This document shows positions 44,374-57,100 of a stretch of 64,000 nucleotides of DNA, in pieces (position 1 is the stretch's first letter; each line of letters begins with the position of its first letter). Both the position numbers and the translations under genes were made by a program. Source of the DNA: DATDFB01 sp035276475 (GTDB taxonomy: Bacteria > Acidobacteriota > Thermoanaerobaculia > Gp7-AA8); NCBI GenBank assembly GCA_035276475.1, contig DATELQ010000087.1, positions 26,760-90,759 on the forward strand, given 5' to 3'. The notes beneath the pieces were generated by a model. That model did no database searches. It saw only the letters and a list, made by a program, of their open reading frames with translations, and was not told where the DNA came from.

Positions 44374-46512
44374 TCAGAACGTCTTCAGGTACTCGATGAG
44401 CGCGCGCTTATCGAGATCGGTGAGCTGCCGCGCGAAGTCGTGCCCTTCGTCCTCGACGAAGTCGGGACACGAATTGAGCTTGTAAAAGTCGGGGACGAGC
44501 TTGATGAGCTGCTGCGTCGCGTCGTCGCCAGAGAGGCCCTTGTCGTGCACGTCCTTCAGCGCATCGAGCGTCTTGAAGAGCAGCGAGGCCAGCTCCGCGT
44601 CCTTGCGCAAACCGCCGAGCTCGAGGTTCGTGTTGGCGATGAGGTTGATCGGCGTCCCCTTCGGGATCGGGCCGAGGCGGAGAGTGCCGTTCGCGTCGGC
44701 GCGCTTGGCGAGGAGCGCCGGCGCGTACGACTTCGGAATCGTGATCCAGCTCTCCGCGGTCGTCCGCCAGATCGACCCCTCGCCGTCGCGCTTCTCCGGC
44801 CAGAGCATCTTCTCGATGGCGTCGTTGAACGCCTCCATGCGCGAGTCGACGTCGACCGCCGGCACGTGCTTGCCGAGGGCGTTGTTGTGGAGGAACGGCG
44901 CGCAGCACCACACCGAGACGAGCGAGGGCGGGCGGTAGTAGCCGCGGCCGCCCGTGGGCAGCGTCCAGGGGACACTCTTTCCGCCGTACGGGTTCCACAC
45001 TTGGATCGCGCCGGCGGCGGGGAGGTTCTTGTACGTCTCCGAGGAGAAGTTGTCCCAGATGTGATCGCGCACGGCGTTCGACGCGACGGCGCGCGTGGCA
45101 TTCGTCTGCACGACCGTCACCGGGATCCGCACCTCCGAAGAGAGGAAGTTGTCGTCGAGGAAGTCGGGCTTCACCACTTCCTGCTCGAACCACTTCTTTC
45201 CCTCGATCGAGCGCGGATCGATCGGACGCGGCGGCTGCTTGCTGGAGTGGCACTGCGCGCAGGTGCGGGCAAAAACGAGCTTCCCGCGGTTGAGCTGCGC
45301 CTCGCTGGCTTTGAGGTACTTCTCTCCGCCCGGTGCCTTCGCCAGCTTCAGCGGCTGCGCCACGTCCGTCAGGTATTGCGCGAGCGCCGGCGCGTGCGAC
45401 TCGCTCCAGCGCCAGTGCGGCGACATCTTCTGCGCGTCCTTCACCTGGATCGGCGACTGCCGTGTCACGCCGACGAGCGGGTTCATGTGCCGCGTCCACT
45501 CTTCCCAATACTCGCCGATGTTGAGGTAGACGCGGCTGAGCGCCGCGGTGATGCCGACGGAGTCGGCGCCTTCCTTGAGCACGCGCGGCGTGGTCATCGG
45601 GTCCTTCACGCCGAGGAGGTCGAGGTTGCCGCCGGCGACGTGCTCGGGCACCGCCTCGCCCATGCGCGCGTGAAGACTGAAGATGCCGTTCATCGTGCCG
45701 GGGTTGTTGAGGTAGTCCGTGGCGATGAATGACGTGTCGAGTGTCCCAGGCCGGTTCGAGTGCAGGAGCTGCCAGACGAAGCTGTCCTCGCCCATGCCGT
45801 TGCCGAAGACTTCCCACACCTTCAAGTAGTGCTGGCCGATGTAGTCGCTCAGGTTCGCGTACTCCGACTCGTTCGGATCGGCGGGCGGGTTGGTCGGATC
45901 GGCGCCGAGGTGGCAGAAGGAGCAGGCCATGCCGACGACGTAGGGGCGGACGAGGTTCTTGTCGGTGTAGTAGGTCTGGTCGTTGTAGTACTTCTCGACG
46001 TTCCAGTTCGCCTTCGCCTTGGCGTCGAAATTCGGGTTGGGAAAGAGGCGCAGGCCCATGATGCCGCTCGATCGCCCGTAGGTCTTCACATCGATGCGGC
46101 TGTCGAGGTCGTACTTCGCGTCGCGCGGGACGTCGACGTAGAGCCCGTACTCGTCCGGCTTCTGCGGACGCACGAAGCCCGGCTGGTTGAAGATCCCATA
46201 CTTCTGGAAGCGCTGGTTGCGCGGCGAGGTCACGACCTTCAACAGATCCGACGTGCCGAAGCCGTGCGTCGCCAGGTAGTCCCAGAATCCGCCGTTGTCG
46301 CCCGACCAGAGGTTCCACACGACACGCCCCTGGATGTCGGTGTCGGAGAGCTTGACGTCGCGGCCCTGGAAGTCCATGCCGGGGAAGGGATCGAATGGGA
46401 CTTCCTTGAAGTCCGAGTACGTCCAGCTCGGCGCGACGGGGCCGCCGCCGTGCGCGCAGGTCCACAGCAGCGCCGCGGCGATCAGCACGGCGAAAATCCG
46501 GGGACGATTCAT
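44374..46512 (-). CDS. Exported di-haem c-type cytochrome
   Basis: This 712-residue protein has a signal sequence (MNRPRIFAVLIAAALLWTCA), possibly a lipoprotein with Cys-19. Two haem c motifs are present: CSFCH near residue 195 (VGMACSFCHLGADPTNP) and CAQCH near residue 417 (VFARTCAQCHSSKQPPRP). VWCCAPFLHNNALGKHVPAV resembles the region around the active site of di-haem peroxidase/RoxA-like oxygenases. Likely role: electron transfer or peroxidase in the periplasm. Start at ATG 46512; longer in-frame starts upstream run through the TPR gene and are not credible. It follows the TPR gene by 17 bp and precedes the GMC gene by 10 bp. Confidence 0.85.
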   Translation of the reverse strand: MNRPRIFAVLIAAALLWTCAHGGGPVAPSWTYSDFKEVPFDPFPGMDFQGRDVKLSDTDIQGRVVWNLWSGDNGGFWDYLATHGFGTSDLLKVVTSPRNQRFQKYGIFNQPGFVRPQKPDEYGLYVDVPRDAKYDLDSRIDVKTYGRSSGIMGLRLFPNPNFDAKAKANWNVEKYYNDQTYYTDKNLVRPYVVGMACSFCHLGADPTNPPADPNESEYANLSDYIGQHYLKVWEVFGNGMGEDSFVWQLLHSNRPGTLDTSFIATDYLNNPGTMNGIFSLHARMGEAVPEHVAGGNLDLLGVKDPMTTPRVLKEGADSVGITAALSRVYLNIGEYWEEWTRHMNPLVGVTRQSPIQVKDAQKMSPHWRWSESHAPALAQYLTDVAQPLKLAKAPGGEKYLKASEAQLNRGKLVFARTCAQCHSSKQPPRPIDPRSIEGKKWFEQEVVKPDFLDDNFLSSEVRIPVTVVQTNATRAVASNAVRDHIWDNFSSETYKNLPAAGAIQVWNPYGGKSVPWTLPTGGRGYYRPPSLVSVWCCAPFLHNNALGKHVPAVDVDSRMEAFNDAIEKMLWPEKRDGEGSIWRTTAESWITIPKSYAPALLAKRADANGTLRLGPIPKGTPINLIANTNLELGGLRKDAELASLLFKTLDALKDVHDKGLSGDDATQQLIKLVPDFYKLNSCPDFVEDEGHDFARQLTDLDKRALIEYLKTF

Positions 46513-46529
46513 CGTTGCGTTTCCTCCAT

Positions 46530-47609
46530 TCACAGCGAGCCGCGCACCGCGGCCAGCTCCGCCGTCCGCCATGGCGTCGTCTTGACGATCTCGTCGACGA
46601 GCATGGCGGCGGCGGCGCGGTCGCCCACCTTCAGATAGCTGCGCGCCAGGAGCAGCTTCGACTCCGCGTTCGGCCGCAGCGCGACGTTGCGCTGTGCGAG
46701 CTGCACGAGGTCGGGGCGTGGCAGCGGGCGCGCGAGCGCGTCGCGGATCATGTGGCCGATGGCCGCCTCCGGATAGAGCGCGAAGCGCGCAGCGTTCAAC
46801 CGATCGGCCTCGGCGTAGAGATCCGCGCGGCCGGCGATGCGCGCCAGCGCGTTCACGTACTCGGGGTTGTGCGTGCGGGCGACGATCGCCTCGTACAGCG
46901 CGATCGACTCCTTCGTCTTCCCGAGCTTGTCGAGCACCTCGGCGATGTGCTCCTCGATCAGCCAGTAGCCGCTGTAGGCCTTGTCGGCGCGGCGGTAGTG
47001 CGCGAGCGCCGCGTCGTAGTGCCCCTCTTCGAACTGCAGCAATCCGCGCTGGAGCTCCACCCACGCGTACGAGCGCATCTCCTTGACCGAGATCTGCTCC
47101 TCGGCCTGCGCGTACGAGCGGTCGGCGGCGGCGAAGTCGCCGCTGCGCGACTGCAGGTAGGCGAGGCGCGCGTAGTCGTCCCACTTGCCGGCGATGGAGA
47201 TCTCACGTTCGTAGCCGCGGCGGGCCTCGTCGTACTGCCCGCGCTGAAAGGCGAGATCGGCGCGCAACGCGGCGACGCCCGGAATCTCCGCATCGAGCAC
47301 GCGCAGGTCTCGCTCGACCGCGTCGAGGCGGTGCAGCTTGAAATTGAACTGTGCGCGCAGCAGGAGAAGGTCCGCCGTCGGCCCCTGCTTGGCGAAAGCG
47401 TCGTCGATGGCGCGCTCCGCGGCGCGGAAGTCATCGAAGTCGCCCGTTAGTGAGGCGCGCTGGTAGGCGTAGAGCGACTTCGCGGCGATTTTCGAATCAA
47501 TCGATCGAAGCTCGCGCTCGTAGTCCGAGGGGCCGCTCTTCTTCGGGAAGATCGGCAGCAGCCCGACGACGAGGAGCAGCGCAGCGGCCAGAACGATCTT
47601 CTTCACCAT
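46530..47609 (-). CDS. TPR-repeat protein, membrane-anchored or exported
   Basis: This 359-residue protein has one N-terminal hydrophobic helix (MVKKIVLAAALLLVVGLLPI) followed by TPR-like helical pairs. Examples are DLLLLRAQFNFKLHRLDAVE, ALRADLAFQRGQYDEARRG, AYLQSRSGDFAAADRSYAQA, HYDAALAHYRRADKAYSGY and ESKLLLARSYLKVGDRAAAA. Probably a protein-interaction scaffold in the periplasm. Its ATG 47609 overlaps the stop of the DUF4331 gene, so it is translationally coupled. Confidence 0.85.
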   Translation of the reverse strand: MVKKIVLAAALLLVVGLLPIFPKKSGPSDYERELRSIDSKIAAKSLYAYQRASLTGDFDDFRAAERAIDDAFAKQGPTADLLLLRAQFNFKLHRLDAVERDLRVLDAEIPGVAALRADLAFQRGQYDEARRGYEREISIAGKWDDYARLAYLQSRSGDFAAADRSYAQAEEQISVKEMRSYAWVELQRGLLQFEEGHYDAALAHYRRADKAYSGYWLIEEHIAEVLDKLGKTKESIALYEAIVARTHNPEYVNALARIAGRADLYAEADRLNAARFALYPEAAIGHMIRDALARPLPRPDLVQLAQRNVALRPNAESKLLLARSYLKVGDRAAAAMLVDEIVKTTPWRTAELAAVRGSL

Positions 47610-49249
47610 GGATCCGCCAGGTAGGGGAACGTCTTGAGGAACGGCTTGTCGTTGTGCGCGGGATTCGGCGGCGTTTTCGGCACGATCGGCAGCGACGCCC
47701 ACACCGCCGGATCGTTCAGCGTCTCCAGCGTGCACGGCTTGCCGAAGCAGCCGCTCTTCATGTCGAGGAAGATCGAGAGGAAGCGCGTGGCCACCTGGTC
47801 CTCGGGGCGCCGGCCGAACGGCCACGTGCCGTTCGTGTCCATGTCGATGGCTTCGACGTTGGGGATGAAGATCTCGAACGGCTTTTTCAGCGGGATGTTT
47901 AGGTGCTTCGGGTTCCAGGAGTTGTCGGGCATGTTCAGCGTCTGGAAGAAGCACTTCTTGACGCGCGGGAAGGCCTCGGTTGCGAGCGTGTAGGTCTTGT
48001 AGACCGACACCGGGGAGTTGCTGTGATCGAAGCAGGTGCCGAGGCCCAAGGCGCTGACGGAGGGACCGAAGCCCCAGCCGAGATGGCCGAAGCGGATGAC
48101 GAACTGCCGGGCCAGGCTGATGTTGTTCGCGCCGAGCTGCCGCTCGTCGTGGCGCTCGGAGAGAGCGGCGTCGGCGAACGGCACGCCGTCGGTGTCGACG
48201 AGCTTGTACTTCGCGAGCTCCGCCGCGGCGTCGTCCTCGCGCGTGAAGAGGTCCGAGAACCAGTCGGCGATGCGGCCGATGAGCGAGCGCGGCGCCTCAT
48301 CGGGAATCGTCTCGATCTTGTGCGAGGCCTTGAGCACGAAGCTCTCGCCCCACGAATTCACGATGCGGTCGCGCTGCGGATTGTCGGTCACATAGTCGAG
48401 CGGCATCTCCACGATGATGGCGTTGATGTTCCGCCCCGCCTGCGCGTCCTTGCCGCTGTAGACGAAGTGGTAGTTGCCGTCCGCGTCCTTCAGGAACTTG
48501 TTGCCCTTCCACGCGTGCGCGCCGGGCGGGAGCGCGCGCTTCGTGCCGCCGGGACGGCCCCAGTTGGGGTCCTTCGGGTCGTCGTTGAAGAGCGTGTTCC
48601 CCTCGAGCTCGAGGAGCGTCTTCGGGATCTTCAACTCGCGGTCGTCATACGGCGCGGAGAGCTTGACCTTGTAGTACTGCGGCCCGTAGTTGATGGAGCG
48701 GAAGAAGCCGGGGAGGTCATTGAAGAAGGCGTCGTCGCGGCCGCCGATGAAGACGTTGATGACCTTGCCGCCCGGCGAGCGGAGGACGAGCGCCTTGTTC
48801 ATGGCCACCGTGGCGGAGAAGTCGCCGCCGGGAAAGCCTAGGAACTTGATGTGCGCCTTGTTGTCCGGCGTCGTCGTCACGCGCACCTCGGCCGGCTTCC
48901 ACTGCAGGTACTTATGACCGACGGCGTCGGCGTATTTCAGGAAGTCGTCGATGGAGAGCATGGTCGGCTGCACCACGCGCGGATCGGCGTGCACGCGGAT
49001 GCGGTAGAGCATGTCGTGGTCGAAGACGCCGGCCTTCGGGACGGAGGCGAAGGTGAGGGCGAGGACGACGCGGTCGCCGTGGCTCTTGTCGTCCGTCGGC
49101 CAGCCGAACATGTCGTAGAGGTCGGCGGCGCTGACGGGGATGTCGGAGAAGATGGAGTTGACGGAGTTGGGATCGTTGTGGTCCGCGGCGCGCGCCGGCG
49201 GTGCGGCGGCGATGCAGAGGAGGAGAGAGACGATGAGAGCTCGCTTCAT
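47603..49249 (-). CDS. Exported DUF4331 protein
   Basis: This 548-residue protein has a signal peptide (MKRALIVSLLLCIAAAPPAR). The start of the mature protein (AADHNDPNSVNSIFSDIPVS, AADLYDMFGWPTDD) is the DUF4331 signature, in which an Asp/His-rich N-terminus precedes a beta-rich domain. Members are exported and of unknown function. It is the first gene of the apparent operon with the TPR, cytochrome and GMC genes. Its ATG lies 66 bp from the divergent dnaE start. Confidence 0.88.
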   Translation of the reverse strand: MKRALIVSLLLCIAAAPPARAADHNDPNSVNSIFSDIPVSAADLYDMFGWPTDDKSHGDRVVLALTFASVPKAGVFDHDMLYRIRVHADPRVVQPTMLSIDDFLKYADAVGHKYLQWKPAEVRVTTTPDNKAHIKFLGFPGGDFSATVAMNKALVLRSPGGKVINVFIGGRDDAFFNDLPGFFRSINYGPQYYKVKLSAPYDDRELKIPKTLLELEGNTLFNDDPKDPNWGRPGGTKRALPPGAHAWKGNKFLKDADGNYHFVYSGKDAQAGRNINAIIVEMPLDYVTDNPQRDRIVNSWGESFVLKASHKIETIPDEAPRSLIGRIADWFSDLFTREDDAAAELAKYKLVDTDGVPFADAALSERHDERQLGANNISLARQFVIRFGHLGWGFGPSVSALGLGTCFDHSNSPVSVYKTYTLATEAFPRVKKCFFQTLNMPDNSWNPKHLNIPLKKPFEIFIPNVEAIDMDTNGTWPFGRRPEDQVATRFLSIFLDMKSGCFGKPCTLETLNDPAVWASLPIVPKTPPNPAHNDKPFLKTFPYLADPW

Positions 49250-49315
49250 TCGGTCCTCCGTCGGAACTGCGTGGTCAGGTAAGGATACCGTCGATTAAAA
49301 TGGTGCCACCACCAA

Positions 49316-53083
<3,768 letters not shown>

Positions 53084-53133
53084 CTTCGTGCTTTCGGAGG
53101 CCCGCCGGTTGATCGAGCGCCTGACAGGCGCAT

Positions 53134-54025
53134 ATCATCAGTGCCATCCGAAGCAGATTTGCGGTCTGTTGCCTCGTCCTCGGCGTCGCCGTGGCGCGCG
53201 CGGACGACATTCGCGTCACGCCGACGATGGTGGGGACTCTGCGCCCCGGACAATCAACGCGTCGCCGCCGATTTCCGCCGTGAGCTGCGACGCATCTCCG
53301 CAGACATCCGAAAGGCAGCGAAGCAGCTTCCCGTCAATCGGGCGACCGCGCCTCGGACGATTGCGACAAATGACGTCCTCACATTGCTCAGTCGTGCACA
53401 ACAGGACATCGACGCTTCGCTTCCTTATCCCGAGCTCGCAGCATTCCGAGATGAAGTCGCCGCGATGATCGACGAACTGCGCGCCGAGGCGATGGAGAAA
53501 TCGATCGCGCGCGGGGGGATGAATTCTCTGTTCGTGCTGATCCGCGAGGGTCCGCCGCTCGCATCGCGGCTGCCGGAAAACAAGCGCGATCGATCATCGA
53601 TCGTTTTCTCGATTTCATCACGCCCCAAGGGCCTTCGCCGCTGCGCAGTCTCTGCATCGTGACGACACCGGAGAGCGGCGCTGTCGTAGCGTTGTATCCG
53701 TCGAGCTTTCCCAGCGACCGCAGCGAGACGATGTCGACCGGCACACTCGAGCTGTACCTCGGCCGGTACAACTACGAGATCACGCGCAGCGGTTATCTCG
53801 CGCTGCACGTGCCCGGAAGGACAGCCCGCAGATCAATGTCTCGCAGACATCGCATTGAATCCAATCAACGTGCGAAGCTGCTTCGGAACGCGGCCGGTCA
53901 CGATCGCCACGCGGCAGCTGGCACTGTTATATCTCGCGCTTACCGGCGCATTCGCCTCATCGGTAGCGCTCGTGCTGCTGACGGACTTGCGCACGCGCGC
54001 GCGTTCCCCGGTCAACTCTCGATAA
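53134..54025 (+). pseudogene. Frameshifted remnant of an exported protein
   Basis: Protein-like segments run in order in alternating frames. A hydrophobic RFAVCCLVLGVAVARADDIR (signal-like) is joined near 53245 to NQRVAADFRRELRRISADIR. This shifts near 53587 to RSIIDRFLDFITPQGPSPLR and IVTTPESGAVVALYPSSFPS, then near 53815 to EGQPADQCLADIALNPINVR. The last fragment has a hydrophobic stretch (LALLYLALTGAFASSVALVL) before the TAA at 54023-54025. Three single-base shifts and no clear start codon indicate a dead gene. Each shift lies at a short run or small repeat (CCCC, GATCGATC, CCCGG), so sequencing errors remain possible. Confidence 0.6.
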
Positions 54026-54134
54026 ACCCGCGCCAACAAATCGGCAACGCCGCGTAGCCGCGGCGTTCGCAGTGGCATGATCGGCAACAGTCGCGCGCGC
54101 GGTTTCTTTTGCGCGCGCCTCGCGTCGAACGGAC
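54026..54134. other. Short gene-free gap before alpha-2-macroglobulin gene
   Basis: This 109-bp stretch after the pseudogene holds no convincing gene or terminator. A GCCGCGTAGCCGCGGC inverted repeat lies near 54049-54064. Any promoter for the gene at 54135 must be here. Confidence 0.4.
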
Positions 54135-57100
54135 ATGTCGATCTTCACGCTCGTCGTTGCCCTTCTGGCCCAGTTGGCGCTGCCGGTGGCGCCGGCGCAG
54201 TACGACGCGTTGAAGCGCGACGCGGAGGGGTACTACGCGGAGAAGTCGTTTCAGCGGGCGCACGACCTTTACGCGCAGGCTGCGCAGCTCGATCTTCCGG
54301 CGGGGGAGCGGCGGTGGGTGGAAATGCGGCTCGCGGACACCAGCTGGCGCGCCGACGACTCGCCTCCGTATCAGTCGTCACCGCGCGACCGGACCCTGGC
54401 CGTGCTCGAGGATCTGATCCGCAAGAGCGACGACGCTCACGACCGCGTCTGGGCCGAGGCCCACGAATCCCTCGGCGACTACAACACCGTTCTCCTGTGG
54501 CCGAAGAACTACGCCGCCGCGTTGCAGCACTACACGGCGGCGCTCGAGTGGTGGGCGGAGAGCCGCGACCTTGCCGTCGCCCGCGCGCGCTACCTCGCCA
54601 TCGTCTTTCGCTTCGCCGAGACCTATCCGAACCTGCCGACAGAACTTCTCGCCAATGCGCTCGGCGTCGCCGACGCGCCGCGCGACCGCGATCGCGCCCG
54701 CCTCCTTCTGGCCCGCCGCCTTCTCGACGAGCGGAAGCCGGAGAGCGTCGAGCGCGGCCTCGAGCACCTCGACATCCTGATTCGCGAGGGACGGCAGGGG
54801 GCGTATTACGACGAGGCCCTCTTCGCCGCCGCGCAGCAGCTCTCGAACGGCGGCGGAGTCATCGTCGTCGACGGCGGTGGGAGCGGCTACCGGCAAGACT
54901 ACGTCCGCGCCCTCGAGCTCTATCGCCGCATCGTCAACGAATACGGGCCGCGCGACTCCGCGCGCTACGACGTGGCGAAGAAGGCCATCGAGGAGATCAC
55001 GCGGCGGAGCGTGAACGTCCTCGTGAGCTCGAACTTCCTTCCCGCGTCCGAGCAGCAGTTCATCCTGACGTGGCGCAACGTCAAATCCATCGAGCTGGCC
55101 ATCACCGCCGTCGACATGGTCCGCGACGCGCGGCCGGCTGCGAATCAGCCCTGGAAGTGGGAGGATGTGCTCAACGTCGAAGGACAGCGCGTCGTCCGCC
55201 GCTGGACCTTCGAGACCAACGACCGCGGCGACTACGCGCCCGGAACCGAGGCGATGCGCATCGCGCCGAAGCTTCCGCCGGGCGCGTACATCGTCTCGGC
55301 GAGCGGCGGCGGCAACGCGGCCCGGCAGCTCCTCCTCGTCAGCGAGACCGCCATCGTCACGCACAACTTCGGCGAGCGGCTGCAGATCTACGTCGCGAAC
55401 GTCATCACCGGTGAGCCGGTGGCGGGGGCGCGCGTACGCGTGCTGCAGAATCGGGGATATCAAACGTACGACGCGGAGACGAACGAGAGCGGCCTTGCCG
55501 ACGTCACTCTCCGCGACCACGACGCCGGCTCCACGCTCATCACCGCCGCGCGCGGCGCGCAGCAGGCCTACGAGATCACGAACGTCTACTTCCAGCGAGA
55601 GCAGAACCGTCCCGAGTGGCGCATCTACGCGTTCACCGACCGCCCCGCCTTCCGCCCCGGCGAGACCGTGCACTGGAAGATCATCGCCCGTACGCGCCAG
55701 GGCGGCCCGGAGTGGCAGACGCCCGCCGGCCGCACGTTGAACTGGTCCATCGTCAGTCCGCGCAACGAAAAGGTGGCCTCCGGCGTGGCCACGCTCAACG
55801 CCTTCGGGAGTTTCTGGAGCGACCTGCCGGTCACGGCGGCCATGCCGCTGGGGCACTATCGCATCGAATTCTCCACCGACGAGTCGGAGCAGTCGTACGC
55901 CGGCGCCGCGCACCTCTTCAGCATCGAGGAGTACAAGCTGCCGGAGTTCGCGGTGACGGTGACGACGCCGGAGGAGAACGGCAAGAAGAAGCAGTTCCGC
56001 CTCGGCGACACAGTCGAAGCCACCGTCGAGGCGAAGTACTACTTCGGCGGTCCGGTCGCGAATGCCACCGTGGAGGTCGCGGTCAACGAGTATCCGTACG
56101 TCCGCACCTGGAATCCGTGGCACCAATACGACTGGCTTTACGAGCCGCCGCGCTTTCCGGATGACGGCGGGGGGTCGAAGCAGACGAGCCAGACGCTGCG
56201 GACGGACGCGAACGGCCGCGCCGTGGTGCGCATCGAGACGAGCCGCGACGGCGGCGACAAGACGTTCGTGATCGACGCCAGCGTCACCGACGCCTCGCGG
56301 CGCGAGGTCTCGGAAGTCGGCGAGGTTGCGGTGATGAAGCAGCGCTACAGCGTAGTTGCGCATCCGGAGCACTACGTTCGCCTTCCCAACGAGCGCGCCT
56401 CCATCGTCTTCAACGCCGCCGACGCGAACAACGAGCCGGTGCAGACCAGCGGCACCGTGACGCTCTACCGGCGCACGTGGGAGAGGGGGACGTACCGCGA
56501 AGAGCTGCTGTCGACGACGACGCTGACGACCGACGCGAACGGGACGGCGACGTTCACCTTCACGCCCGCGCGCGTCGGCTACTACACGGCGAAGTGGTCG
56601 AGCGAGGACCGCGATCCGAAGAGAGCGCTCCAGGCGCGCGACGTCGTCACAGCCGAGGGGTCGGTGTGGGTGAGCGAGCGCGCCACGCGCGACGTCGGCT
56701 ATCACTCCGCGGGGCTCGACATCATCGTCGACCGCGACACCTTCCGTGTCGGCGAGACCGCGGCGGTGCTGATTGCCACGCCGGCCAGCGGGCGCTGGGT
56801 CTTGGTGAGCACGACCACCGACAGGCTGGAGTCGACGCAGGTCCTCCACCTCGACGGCACGGTGAAGCTCCTGCAGATCCCGATCGAGCAGCGCCACGTC
56901 CCGAACTTCTTCATCACCGTTTCGTCGATCTTCGACCGCGTCCTGTCGGCGGACATGAAGCGCATCGTCGTTCCGCCGGCGGAGCGCTTCGTCGCCGTCG
57001 ACGTGCGCGCCGACCGCGACGCCTACGAGCCGCGGCAGAAGGGGACGGTTACGGTGACGACGCGCGACGCCGCCGGCAACCCGGTCGCGGCCGAGGTGGC

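Noticed and set aside
44374..47184. Longer start for the cytochrome gene
   Set aside because: The extension lies across the TPR gene in another frame; the signal peptide at MNRPRIFAVLIAA gives a clear start.
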